Source of the DNA: Treponema sp.
Lineage (GTDB): Bacteria; Spirochaetota; Spirochaetia; Treponematales; Breznakiellaceae
Direction: 5' to 3'
Length of the DNA: 56,205 nucleotides
Assembly: GCA_031278715.1 (NCBI GenBank)
Contig: JAITJW010000056.1
Coordinates: forward strand, 1-56,205
Below the pieces are notes generated by a model, which was not told the origin of the DNA, searched no databases, and saw only the letters and a list, made by a program, of their open reading frames with translations. A program made the position numbers and the translations under genes. This document shows, piece after piece, positions 1-7,812 of this stretch. Every line of letters begins with the position of its first letter. Positions within the stretch are counted from its first letter, which is position 1.

Positions 1-345
1 GAAAAACAGTACCCCCTCAATGGTTCTGTCGATTTTATAACTGAAATTGAACGGGCGCTTTCGTTTAACCGGCCCGTCCTCTGTACCGAATGTTTGGCGC
101 GGACATGGCCCCACGGGAACACATTTGAGTTGTTCTTGCCGTATTTTGCAAAATACCACATCGGTTTTTATTTTTGGGGGCTCTGTGCGGGTTCTGCCCA
201 ATATCATTACCCCTGGGGCTGGCCGGAGGGCGCTCCGGAACCTAAAGACTGGTTTCATTGCATACTTTACCCCAACGGAGAAGCATACCGTGAAGAAGAG
301 ATAAAGATGCTGCAAAACTTTACATTTGGTCCGGATTTCCTGTAG
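1..345 (+). CDS. C-terminal part of a glycoside hydrolase (GH5/cellulase-like), cut by window edge
   Basis: One frame is open from base 1 to the TAG at 343-345 and gives 114 residues, so the start lies outside the window. The segment TECLAR, followed by a Trp/Tyr-rich stretch with FYFWGL and then KDWFHCILYPNGEAY, resembles the C-terminal end of TIM-barrel glycosidases of the GH5-like/putative 1,4-beta-xylanase type. There a Glu on a late beta strand is the nucleophile, the WGL segment follows, and the protein ends with a WFHDI-dGxPY-type sequence. I infer that the Glu of TECLAR is the catalytic nucleophile. No export signal can be judged. It is the only polysaccharide-degradation gene at this end of the window. 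The family call comes from remembered motifs, so the exact GH family is uncertain. Confidence 0.55.
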   Translation, partial: EKQYPLNGSVDFITEIERALSFNRPVLCTECLARTWPHGNTFELFLPYFAKYHIGFYFWGLCAGSAQYHYPWGWPEGAPEPKDWFHCILYPNGEAYREEEIKMLQNFTFGPDFL

Positions 346-447
346 TACCTGTAGCGCCTATTCCCCATGCAGGCCCGGTTTTACATGGACACGGAGAACG
401 GTGCGGGTACCGATGAATGGACAGGATCAGGCTGCGCCCCGCCTTTC

Positions 448-476
448 TTGAACGGCGCCATAAAAAAAGCTATAGT
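448..476 (+). promoter_or_regulatory. Sigma70-type promoter of valS, predicted leaderless
   Basis: TTGAAC at 448-453, a 17-base spacer and TATAGT at 471-476. Transcription would begin about 7 bases after the -10, at 483, which is the first base of the valS ATG. No Shine-Dalgarno lies between the hexamer and the start codon. Confidence 0.6.
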
Positions 477-482
477 TCCTGA

Positions 483-3230
483 ATGATGAAAGCGATTGAG
501 CTGGCAAAGGCCTTTGATCCCAGGACTTTTGAGGATGCCATTTACAAACGTTGGCGGGAGAGCGGGGCCTTCAAACCCGGTTCCGGCCGGGGTGTTCACC
601 GGAACGAGACTCCTTACGTAGTGGTAATTCCGCCCCCCAATGTTACGGGGGTCCTTCACCTGGGGCACGGCTTGGTGGTTTCCATCATCGACATCGTGAT
701 CCGTTACCACCGTATGCGGGGGGAACCTACCCTGTGGGTGCCGGGTACCGATCACGCCGGTATCGCCACCCAGCATGTGGTGGACAAGCGGCTGCGGGAC
801 CGGGGTATAGACCGCCGAGAACTGGGGCGGGAAAAATTTATCGAGGAAACCTGGAAGGTGAAGGAGGAACACCACCGCGTCATTTCCCGGCAGCTTGCCA
901 GGGTAGGCGCTTCCGTGGACTGGGACCGGGAGCGTTTTACCATGGATGAGGGGCTTTCTCAGGCGGTGCGGGAAGTTTTTGTTTCCCTTTACGAGCGGGA
1001 TCTTCTCTACCGGGGGAACTACCTGGTGAACTGGTGTCCTGCCTGCGGTACCGCCCTGGCCGATGACGAGGTTGAACACGAGGATACGCCGGGAAAGATG
1101 TACCATATCCGCTATCCCATCCTGGGGGCCGTTGCGGGCAGTCCCGGTTTCATCGAACTTGCCACCACCAGGCCCGAAACCATGCTGGGGGACACCGCAG
1201 TGGCGGTCCACCCGGAGGACCCCCGCTATACCGCCCTGGTGGGTAAACAGGTGGAACTGCCCCTGGCCGGTCGTACTATTCCTGTGGTAGCCGACGCCTA
1301 TGTGGACCGGGAATTCGGTACCGGCGCGGTAAAAATTACCCCCGCCCACGATCCCAATGACTGGGACCTGGGAAAGCGCCACGATCTCCCGGTGATCAAC
1401 ATCCTTAAACCCGACGGGCGGCTCAATTCGGAGGTCCCGGAGAAGTACCGGGGCATGACGGTTAAGCAGGCGCGGGAGGCGGTGCTGGAAGACCTTAAGG
1501 CCGGGGGCTTTTATATCCGGGAGGAAGACATTACCCATGCCGTAGGCCACTGTTACCGCTGTCATACGGTGATCGAACCTTTCCTTTCGGAGCAGTGGTT
1601 TGTCAGGATGAAGCCCCTGGCGGAAAAGGCCCTGGCCGCCTGGCGGCGGGGGGAACTTATCTTCTACCCGGCAAAATGGGAAAACACCTATGAACGCTGG
1701 CTGGAGAATATCCGGGACTGGTGTGTCAGCCGTCAGCTCTGGTGGGGCCACCGGATTCCCGCCTGGGCCTGTAAGGACTGCGGTAAAACCACTGTGTCCC
1801 GGACCGATGTGTCCGAATGTCCCCACTGCCGTTCCAAACACATCGAACAGGACCCGGACGTGCTGGACACCTGGTTTTCCAGCTGGCTCTGGCCCTTCAG
1901 TACCCTGGGCTGGGAAAACGGAGACTGCGATACCGGGGACTTTAAGGCTTTTTTCCCCACCACGGCCCTGGTAACCGCCTATGACATTATTTTCTTTTGG
2001 GTTTCCCGGATGATCATGGCCTCCCTGGAGTTTACCGGCAAGGTTCCGTTCCGGGACATCTATATCCACGGCCTTATCCGGGACAAACAGGGCCGCAAGA
2101 TGAGTAAGAGTCTGGGGAACGGCCTGGATCCTCTGGAAGTGGTGGATGAGTTTGGTGCGGACGCCCTGAAGTTTACTATGGCCTTCTTATGTGCCCAGGG
2201 GCAGGATATACTTATCGACAAGGAATCTTTCAAACTGGGTTCCAAGTTTGCCAATAAGATCTGGAATGCCAGCCGTTACATCCTGATGAACCTGGAGGGG
2301 AGGAATCTGGTCCCCAATCCCGCCCTGCTTCCGGCAGACCGCTGGATATGGTCCCGGCTTAACAGCGCGGCACGGGCCATGACCGAAGCCTTCCTGGTTT
2401 ACCGTTTTAACGATGCTGCCACCCTTGCCTACGCCTATTTCTGGAACGATTTCTGCGACTGGTATGTGGAAGCCACCAAACTTTCCGTCAAGAACGGCGC
2501 CGCCGCGGAGAAGGACCGGGCTACCACCGTGCTGCTGGAGGTTCTTGCCGAATCCCTCCGTCTTCTCCACCCCCTGCTGCCCTTTGTTACCGAGGAGATC
2601 TACGGCAAACTCCCCACCACCGGCCCCGGTGAACTCCTTATTACTGCGGCCTACCCTGAATACGCTGAAGAAAAGGCCGATCCCCGTGTAGAGACAGAAT
2701 TCGACGTACTTAAGGAACTGGTGGTCAGGATACGGACCCTGCGCAGTGAATGTACCATCCCGCCCGACAGGAAACTTACGGTCCTCCTGCGTCCCGGAGA
2801 CGAGTGCCGGCGGATTGTGGAGTCCCAAGCGGAACTGGTGAAAAGTCTTGCGGGCATCGGGGAACTGGCAATTGAAGCGCCCCCCGCCCCCCCTGTTCCG
2901 GCGGATAGCGATTCCGCCGGAACAGGGGGGGCGGGGGGTCTAAGGCCCGCCGGTTCCATCGCCCTGGCCGGGGGCCGCAGCGCCGACGGGACGGATTACG
3001 AAGCTTTTGTCTTCATTGCCGGCGCTGCGGACACGGGGGCCTTAAAGCAGAAATTCAGCCGGAACGTGGAAAAAGACCGCAAATTTATCGCGGGCCTGAG
3101 GGCAAGGCTGTCAGACGGGAAATTCCTGCAAAACGCTCCGGCGGAACTGGTGGCGGAGGAGAAACTAAAACTGGAAGAGGCCCTGCGGCGGGTCGAAAAG
3201 CTGGAGTCGTACATCCGGGACCTGGCTTAG
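483..3230 (+). CDS. valS: Valine--tRNA ligase
   Basis: Class I aminoacyl-tRNA synthetase charging tRNA-Val in the cytoplasm. It has the HIGH signature as HLGH (about residues 59-62) after PPPNVTG, WWGHRIPAW, two Cys-pair zinc-ribbon segments (WCPACG; CKDCG with CPHC) and KMSKS at about 539-543. An anticodon-binding region follows, and the C-terminal coiled-coil arm ends in KLESYIRDLA. The 915-residue length is normal for ValRS. Starts at 483 and 486 are both ATG. I chose 483 because the promoter predicts the transcript begins there. An unusual Pro/Ala/Gly-rich segment at about residues 800-819 is encoded by a perfect 26-bp inverted repeat and lies between the anticodon-binding domain and the coiled coil. 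The gene appears monocistronic and faces a convergent oxidoreductase gene. Confidence 0.97.
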   Translation: MMKAIELAKAFDPRTFEDAIYKRWRESGAFKPGSGRGVHRNETPYVVVIPPPNVTGVLHLGHGLVVSIIDIVIRYHRMRGEPTLWVPGTDHAGIATQHVVDKRLRDRGIDRRELGREKFIEETWKVKEEHHRVISRQLARVGASVDWDRERFTMDEGLSQAVREVFVSLYERDLLYRGNYLVNWCPACGTALADDEVEHEDTPGKMYHIRYPILGAVAGSPGFIELATTRPETMLGDTAVAVHPEDPRYTALVGKQVELPLAGRTIPVVADAYVDREFGTGAVKITPAHDPNDWDLGKRHDLPVINILKPDGRLNSEVPEKYRGMTVKQAREAVLEDLKAGGFYIREEDITHAVGHCYRCHTVIEPFLSEQWFVRMKPLAEKALAAWRRGELIFYPAKWENTYERWLENIRDWCVSRQLWWGHRIPAWACKDCGKTTVSRTDVSECPHCRSKHIEQDPDVLDTWFSSWLWPFSTLGWENGDCDTGDFKAFFPTTALVTAYDIIFFWVSRMIMASLEFTGKVPFRDIYIHGLIRDKQGRKMSKSLGNGLDPLEVVDEFGADALKFTMAFLCAQGQDILIDKESFKLGSKFANKIWNASRYILMNLEGRNLVPNPALLPADRWIWSRLNSAARAMTEAFLVYRFNDAATLAYAYFWNDFCDWYVEATKLSVKNGAAAEKDRATTVLLEVLAESLRLLHPLLPFVTEEIYGKLPTTGPGELLITAAYPEYAEEKADPRVETEFDVLKELVVRIRTLRSECTIPPDRKLTVLLRPGDECRRIVESQAELVKSLAGIGELAIEAPPAPPVPADSDSAGTGGAGGLRPAGSIALAGGRSADGTDYEAFVFIAGAADTGALKQKFSRNVEKDRKFIAGLRARLSDGKFLQNAPAELVAEEKLKLEEALRRVEKLESYIRDLA
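2880..2938. repeat. Perfect 26-bp palindrome in frame inside valS
   Basis: The left arm at 2880-2905 and right arm at 2913-2938 are exact reverse complements, with a 7-base loop. The arms combine C/G runs with the core TGTTCCGGCGGA. The element adds roughly 20 residues without breaking the frame and encodes low-complexity Pro/Ala/Gly sequence in an inter-domain linker. The behaviour recalls Rickettsia palindromic elements, which insert in frame in housekeeping genes. That comparison is by analogy only. Confidence 0.8.
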
Positions 3231-3325
3231 CGGCTTGCTTAGGCTAAAACCATGATAAGAGGAAGGCCGGCAAGATTTAACAACCTGCCAGGGCCAGTCC
3301 TCCCCGCCGATGCGGCAAGCCGCTA
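3228..3325. repeat. 11-bp inverted repeat joining the two convergent stop codons
   Basis: TAGCGGCTTGC at 3228-3238 starts with the valS stop codon. Its exact reverse complement at 3315-3325 starts, on the minus strand, with the stop codon of the oxidoreductase gene. In RNA it could pair across a 76-base loop. Both transcripts therefore carry the same 11 bases from the stop codon onward. There is no T-tract, so a simple intrinsic terminator is unlikely. Confidence 0.6.
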
Positions 3326-4489
3326 CTTCTCGTTGTAGCTTTTTCCGGTGTCAAACGTCGCCCCCGTGCCCTTTTTGGGTTTTGACGCGTTCCGCCGTTT
3401 GTTAAGTTCCTCAAGAAAAAGGTCTTCGTCAAAGGGGATCTTCACCGTGGTTTCCAGCCAACTGGAAAGGTGCAGGGCGTTGGAAAGGGTAAGGCCCTCG
3501 ATACCTTCTTTCCCCTCCGCCACGAGGGGTTCGCCCCGGAGGATGCGCCCTGCAAAGGCCTTGAGGACTCCCACATGCTGTTCGTTGCTGCCGTCGGTTT
3601 CAATTTTTTCTTCAGTTACCTTCAGCGTGTCAAAGCCTCCAACGGCCCGGCGGTTAAAATCCCGTTCATTTTGGTCCAGGCGGTACAGGCGCAGGTTGGC
3701 GTTGTCCTCGTTCACGAGCTTCCCCCATTCCAGGGTGATCTCAAAGCGATTGGTACCGGGGGCGTCTGCGGTTGAGGTAATGAAGGTGCCGGTGGCGCCG
3801 TTGGGGTACTCCAGGTAGGCGGTTACATCGTCCTCCACTTCGATATCGTGCCATTTTCCGTTGTGGCAGAAGGCCCGTACCGCGCTGGGCATACCGCAGA
3901 TCCACTGGAAAAGATCCAGGTTGTGGGGACACTGATTCAGCAGTACCCCGCCCCCTTCACCGGACCAGGTGGCCCGCCAGTCCCCGGAGTCGTAGTAAGC
4001 CTGGGTCCGGTACCAATTGGTGATAATCCAGCTTGTCCGTTTGATCGCCCCCAGGCTTCCGCTCTGGACCATCTCCCGCATTTTACGGAAGTAACTGTTG
4101 GTCCGCTGGTTGAACATCATGGCAAAGACCAGACCGCTTTCTCCGGCAACTTTGTTCATTTCCCGCACCTGTTTGGTGTAGACCCCGGCGGGTTTCTCGC
4201 AAAGTACGTGAAGCCCCGCCCCAAATGCCTCTATGGCCAGGGGAGGGTGCTGGTAGTGGGGTACGGCGATAAGCACCGCGTCAACCAGGCCGCTTTTGAT
4301 AAGCTCTGACCCGTCCTTAAAAACAGGAAAATCGGCGGGCAGGAGGTCCCGCGCCCATTCCCGCCGGGCGGGAAGCCGGTCCGCCACCGCCCCAAGTTCC
4401 ATACCAGGAATAATCCGGTCAAATACCGTCTTTACATGGCCGCTTCCCATGTTCCCCATACCGATGATACCCAGCTTAACCTTGTCCAT
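3323..4489 (-). CDS. Gfo/Idh/MocA-family NAD(P)-dependent oxidoreductase
   Basis: Predicted soluble sugar or inositol-type dehydrogenase of 388 residues. An N-terminal Rossmann fold is shown by GIIGMGNMGSGH just after the start and by the EKPAGV motif, where Lys is the usual catalytic residue. The C-terminal alpha/beta oxidoreductase domain contains a GGGVLLNQCPHNLD segment, typical of MocA proteins acting on sugars. I chose the ATG at 4489 because GGGGGTT lies 5-11 bases upstream; in-frame ATGs at 4501 and 4519 have weaker sites. The substrate cannot be read from the sequence. The gene stands alone, convergent with valS and divergent from the DUF4105 gene. Confidence 0.9.
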   Translation of the reverse strand: MDKVKLGIIGMGNMGSGHVKTVFDRIIPGMELGAVADRLPARREWARDLLPADFPVFKDGSELIKSGLVDAVLIAVPHYQHPPLAIEAFGAGLHVLCEKPAGVYTKQVREMNKVAGESGLVFAMMFNQRTNSYFRKMREMVQSGSLGAIKRTSWIITNWYRTQAYYDSGDWRATWSGEGGGVLLNQCPHNLDLFQWICGMPSAVRAFCHNGKWHDIEVEDDVTAYLEYPNGATGTFITSTADAPGTNRFEITLEWGKLVNEDNANLRLYRLDQNERDFNRRAVGGFDTLKVTEEKIETDGSNEQHVGVLKAFAGRILRGEPLVAEGKEGIEGLTLSNALHLSSWLETTVKIPFDEDLFLEELNKRRNASKPKKGTGATFDTGKSYNEK

Positions 4490-4555
4490 ACTAACCCCCA
4501 TCTGTCGGGCCCGCTGCAAACTTTAATGTTTTAAGCAACATTCGTGTTATTATCA

Positions 4556-4591
4556 GAGGCTTTCCCAAAACTTCAGTTTTTGGGAAAGCAA
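4556..4591. repeat. Dispersed palindrome family, copy A
   Basis: A 12-bp perfect stem (GCTTTCCCAAAA at 4559-4570 with its complement at 4578-4589) has a short loop and is preceded by GAG. Related copies lie at 17599-17626 and 34428-34458. This copy sits in the divergent region between the oxidoreductase and DUF4105 genes, so it cannot simply be a terminator for either. Confidence 0.65.
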
Positions 4592-4651
4592 CCTTAGATT
4601 CATCATACTATAGCATTTTTCGGCAAGGTCTTGACACTCCCTTCCCGTGTA

Positions 4652-4680
4652 TTGCATCCGGGGGAAAAGCGGTACAGAAT
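4652..4680 (+). promoter_or_regulatory. Possible promoter of the DUF4105 gene
   Basis: TTGCAT at 4652-4657, a 17-base spacer and CAGAAT at 4675-4680. The hexamers are poor, but the predicted start falls exactly on the ATG at 4687 and no Shine-Dalgarno is present, which matches the leaderless geometry at valS. Confidence 0.35.
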
Positions 4681-4686
4681 AAACAA

Positions 4687-5985
4687 ATGTATAATGTTGT
4701 TTCCCTCCGGCTGCGGTTTGTTGTTTTATCTTTTCTTGTGATGCTTTTTCCCCTTCGCAGTGCGGCGCAGGAGAACTTCGTGGAGGGGCGGGGCGAGTAC
4801 CTGACCCTCAAGGTGGCCGTTATGGGGCCTGGGGACGAGCTGTACTTTTGGTGGGGGCATATCGCCCTGGTTGTCGAGGATTCGCTGAGCGGCCGGTCCT
4901 GGTTTTACGATTACGGTATTTTTTCGTTCGACAGTGAGAACTTTTATTTCAATTTCGCTATGGGCCGGCTTTTGTACCGCTGCGGGGTTTCCCCGGCGCA
5001 GATGAACTACCGGGCCTATATCATGACCAACCGGGACATTACGCTGTACACGCTGGATCTTCCCCCCGAAACCAGGGAGGAGGTGTGGCGTTTCGCGGAG
5101 ATCAACGTGCTTCCGGAAAACCGCAATTACTACTACCACCACTTCAAGGATAACTGCGCCACCCGGATTCGGGACATCCTGGATATTGCTACGGGAGGCC
5201 AGTTTAAGACAGCCTTCGGCCAGGCCCCCAGCCCTTTCACGCTGCGGCAGCAGGTCAGACGGCATACCTGGTTCAATCCCTTTATGGATTGGTTCCTCAA
5301 CTTCCTGATGGGACAGGATATTGACGTGCCCATTACCGTCTGGCAGGAGATGTTTCTGCCCCAGGCGATTGGGGATCGTATAGCGGATTTCCCGTACACC
5401 GATGTCCGGGGAACCGCGCGGAACCTGGTGTCGGATATTGAGGTGCTAAACCGGGCGTTAAACCGCCCGCCGGTACTGGAACGGCCCCGCCGGCAGTGGA
5501 TTTGGGAACTGGTCCTGGGCCTTGGCATCGCCGTCCTTTTAGGTATTCTGCGTTTTTTTGTGAAGAAGGGTCCTGGTTTTTTAAGGGTCATTTTGGGCCT
5601 GATTCAGGCCCTCCTGGGGCTTTTTTTCGGCGCGGCCGGAACCGTGTTGTTCTTTATGACATTTTTTACTGATCACGATTATACCTGGCACAACATCAAC
5701 GTTCTCTTTGTTAATCCCCTCTGGTTTGCGGCCCTGGTCTGGGGTATCCGTTTTGCCTGTTCCAACGGACAGCGGGGCTTCGCCCCTGCGGAAAAGGCCG
5801 GTGTCCTTCTGAAATGGTTCTGGACCGGCGTGTTTGTCCTGTGTTTGTTAACCATGCCGGTAAAGCTTCTGCCCTTTTTTTACCAGCAGAACCAGGTAAC
5901 CCAGGCGCTCATCCTGCCCATTGCCTTTGTCCTCGGCTGGTTTCCCGAATGGTTTTTGAACAAACCGGCGAAGCGGCGGGTATAA
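4687..5985 (+). CDS. DUF4105 (Lnb N-terminal domain) membrane protein
   Basis: 432 residues. A signal peptide or first membrane helix (residues about 8-27, ending near RSAAQ) is followed by an exported domain carrying WWGHIALVVED and HHFKDNCATRIRD. These are the His- and Cys-containing segments typical of DUF4105, the domain found in Lnb, the lipoprotein intramolecular acyltransferase of some Gram-positives. After about residue 265 come several hydrophobic helices (around ELVLGLGIAVLLGIL, FLRVILGLIQALLGLFFGA, and two near the C-terminus). The enzyme is probably anchored with its Cys/His domain outside the cytoplasmic membrane. By family it may act on lipoproteins or envelope lipids; the reaction in spirochetes is not established. 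No Shine-Dalgarno precedes the ATG. Confidence 0.85.
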   Translation: MYNVVSLRLRFVVLSFLVMLFPLRSAAQENFVEGRGEYLTLKVAVMGPGDELYFWWGHIALVVEDSLSGRSWFYDYGIFSFDSENFYFNFAMGRLLYRCGVSPAQMNYRAYIMTNRDITLYTLDLPPETREEVWRFAEINVLPENRNYYYHHFKDNCATRIRDILDIATGGQFKTAFGQAPSPFTLRQQVRRHTWFNPFMDWFLNFLMGQDIDVPITVWQEMFLPQAIGDRIADFPYTDVRGTARNLVSDIEVLNRALNRPPVLERPRRQWIWELVLGLGIAVLLGILRFFVKKGPGFLRVILGLIQALLGLFFGAAGTVLFFMTFFTDHDYTWHNINVLFVNPLWFAALVWGIRFACSNGQRGFAPAEKAGVLLKWFWTGVFVLCLLTMPVKLLPFFYQQNQVTQALILPIAFVLGWFPEWFLNKPAKRRV

Positions 5986-6001
5986 GCGTGTGATCCCGTG
6001 G

Positions 6002-6031
6002 TTGATATTGTAAGGGTCTTCCCGCGAAAAT
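6002..6031 (+). promoter_or_regulatory. Weak promoter candidate before the 6038 gene
   Basis: TTGATA at 6002-6007, an 18-base spacer and GAAAAT at 6026-6031. The predicted start is 6038, the ATG itself. The -10 is poor, so the site is only suggestive. Confidence 0.25.
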
Positions 6032-6037
6032 AAACGT

Positions 6038-7204
6038 ATGAATATGCGTGCGGCGCCGTTTGTCCTCTTTGCCTTATTGGGTTTCCCCTGCGGGGCCCAG
6101 AGTCCCCCGGCCATTCCTCCGGAATCCCTTCCGTCTGAGACAGAGGAGAGCTCCGGTATTTTTCCCCTCAGCCTGGTCCTGGAGGCCCTCCAGGGCCAAA
6201 CGGTCCGCCAGGACCAAACGGGCCGCCAGCTCTTGTATTGGCGGCCGGACTGGCCGCTTGAGATCCCCCCCGACACATTCGCAGTAAGGGGGGCCTCCGT
6301 TATTGAGCTGAATCTGGACGTTGAAACTGAAAGCGGAGAAGCTGAAATTCCCGGTTCTACCCTGGGGCAGTACCGCCTGGCCTGGGATTCCCGGGGCCGT
6401 CTGACGGATATGCCCCTGGCCTTGCCCGTGGACGGTCCTGCCCAGGACCCCCTGTTCGTCCAGGTCCGCCTCCGTTATGGTGAGGGGGACGGCCTTACGG
6501 CTATCGACATTGAGATTCCCCCTCAGGAGCGGTCCCTTTCGATCCGTTTTGAGGCCCCCTATGTTCCGGGGATCCTGCCCCCTGTCAGGCTGGAATACGG
6601 GGATCGGTTCTACCATGTTCGTTTTCACGTGGGGATCCATGAAATTACCGAAACCTGGTTTGATCCCTGGGGGATTTTTTCCGCCTATTTTAAGAGCCGG
6701 GTGGCAGGCGATGGGACTCTTCCGGACAGGCGGCTAAGCGGTGTAAATAAAGACAGTCCCTGGCGTGTCCTTGGCCTGGAAGGGGCGGAATATACACGGG
6801 AGGAATCCGGCGCCTTCAGTCCCGTTAATCCGTTTAAGCTCTCGCTGTTCTACGAAAGCGGGGGGAGTCTTTCGGAAAGTTCCGGGGAATATGGGTCTTT
6901 TTCCGCAATCTACGGGAAGGCAGGACGGCCCCTCTACTGGTCCCGTGACTCCCGGACGTTCAGCCTCCAGTGGGACCAGGGGGGGCGTCTTGTTCGGCTG
7001 CGCGATCTTACGGACGGCGATCCGCCGGTGGATTTCCGTTATGATTACGAATTCGATGCCCGTGGTAACTGGATACGCAGGCGGGAAACCGCCCTGTTTC
7101 GCGCCGGGAACCTGCTCCTGCCCGCCTACAGCCGGGATCTGGTCCGCCGTATCGTTTACGCCGAAGGGGATGGGGAAGGGGAAGGGGATGGCGGTCTCGA
7201 TTGA
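6038..7204 (+). CDS. Secreted protein of unknown function
   Basis: 388 residues beginning with a clear signal peptide (MRAAPFVLFALLGFPCGAQ). The Cys in GFPC could be a loose spirochetal lipobox, but a normal signal-peptidase I site after AQS is equally possible. The mature part is rich in beta-type sequence. Repeating patterns such as YRLAWDSRGRLTDMP, FSLQWDQGGRLVRL and YEFDARGNWIRRRE recall YD/RHS-like or beta-propeller strands (W/YxxDxxGRL). I do not recognise a named family. Its end overlaps the next start by 17 bases, so the two are probably cotranslated. It likely acts in the periplasm or at the outer membrane. Confidence 0.75.
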   Translation: MNMRAAPFVLFALLGFPCGAQSPPAIPPESLPSETEESSGIFPLSLVLEALQGQTVRQDQTGRQLLYWRPDWPLEIPPDTFAVRGASVIELNLDVETESGEAEIPGSTLGQYRLAWDSRGRLTDMPLALPVDGPAQDPLFVQVRLRYGEGDGLTAIDIEIPPQERSLSIRFEAPYVPGILPPVRLEYGDRFYHVRFHVGIHEITETWFDPWGIFSAYFKSRVAGDGTLPDRRLSGVNKDSPWRVLGLEGAEYTREESGAFSPVNPFKLSLFYESGGSLSESSGEYGSFSAIYGKAGRPLYWSRDSRTFSLQWDQGGRLVRLRDLTDGDPPVDFRYDYEFDARGNWIRRRETALFRAGNLLLPAYSRDLVRRIVYAEGDGEGEGDGGLD

Positions 7205-7439
7205 ATGGCAGGACAAAAAATACGGGGAAATTTTTGACGAGGAACTCCGGGGCCTTGAACGCCGCCGTAGTGGTGATCCCCGCTGTACCGTTGAAGATCT
7301 GGAAGGGGTTCTGCGGCACCTGTACGTCATGGACGGCGCGGACTGGTACGGCAGGGGGGATGTTCAGGACATTACGATGGCCGCCACCATTGCCGCCTAT
7401 GAACACTTTATTACCCAATGGAAAGCGGAAAACGCCTAA
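7188..7439 (+). CDS. Small protein of unknown function (83 aa)
   Basis: The ATG at 7188 follows a GA-rich stretch (GGGGAAGGGGAAGGGG) that makes a strong ribosome site inside the end of the upstream gene. The protein is acidic and helical, with IEWQDKKYGEIFDEELRGLERRR and, near the end, ADWYGRGDVQDITMAATIAAYEHFI. There is no signal peptide or metal motif. The coupled 17-base overlap suggests it is made together with the secreted protein before it, although one looks exported and the other cytoplasmic. I do not recognise the family. Confidence 0.75.
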   Translation: MAVSIEWQDKKYGEIFDEELRGLERRRSGDPRCTVEDLEGVLRHLYVMDGADWYGRGDVQDITMAATIAAYEHFITQWKAENA

Positions 7440-7502
7440 TTGCCGCCCTCTGTTCGCTTGTTTCTTCCTGCCGGTTCAGGTAAGATAAAAGTGGGGTGTT
7501 AT

Positions 7503-7781
7503 ATGGAATGGCGGGCAAGTCATATTTTGGTTAAGGACCGGGCCTTGGCGGAGGATCTGTTGCGCCGTGTTAAACAAGGGGCGCCCTTTGAATCCCTGGC
7601 GCGGGAGTATTCTACCTGTCCCTCAAAATCCGGCGGGGGGGATTTGGGCTGGTTTGGGCCGGGGAAGATGGTCGCCCCCTTTGAATCGGCGGTTAAACGG
7701 CTTTCGCCCGGTTCGGTGGGGGACCTTGTTCAGACTCAGTTTGGATACCATATCGTAAAGTGTACAGGTCGTAAAGAATAA
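7503..7781 (+). CDS. Parvulin-type peptidyl-prolyl isomerase (PpiC-like)
   Basis: 92 residues, a single free-standing parvulin domain. It has the usual order: ASHILVKD at the start, an FESLAREYSTCPSK segment, GGDLGWFGPGKMV, and GDLVQTQFGYHIVK at the end. The family catalyses cis-trans isomerisation of prolyl bonds during folding. The absence of a signal peptide places it in the cytoplasm, like E. coli PpiC. The ATG at 7503 has GGGGTG nine bases upstream. It may be transcribed with the HD-GYP gene 31 bases downstream. Confidence 0.93.
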   Translation: MEWRASHILVKDRALAEDLLRRVKQGAPFESLAREYSTCPSKSGGGDLGWFGPGKMVAPFESAVKRLSPGSVGDLVQTQFGYHIVKCTGRKE

Positions 7782-7812
7782 CGTATAGTTCGGGGCGGTG
7801 TAAGGATTCTTC

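Noticed and set aside
381-2069. 562-codon open frame on the minus strand opposite valS
   Set aside because: It is antisense to a fully recognised valS, has a Pro/Gly/His-rich composition and no family motif; GC-rich codon bias leaves the opposite strand open.
4556-4591. Intrinsic terminators at the TTCCCAAAA palindromes
   Set aside because: No T-tract follows the stems on either strand, and copy A lies between two divergent gene starts.
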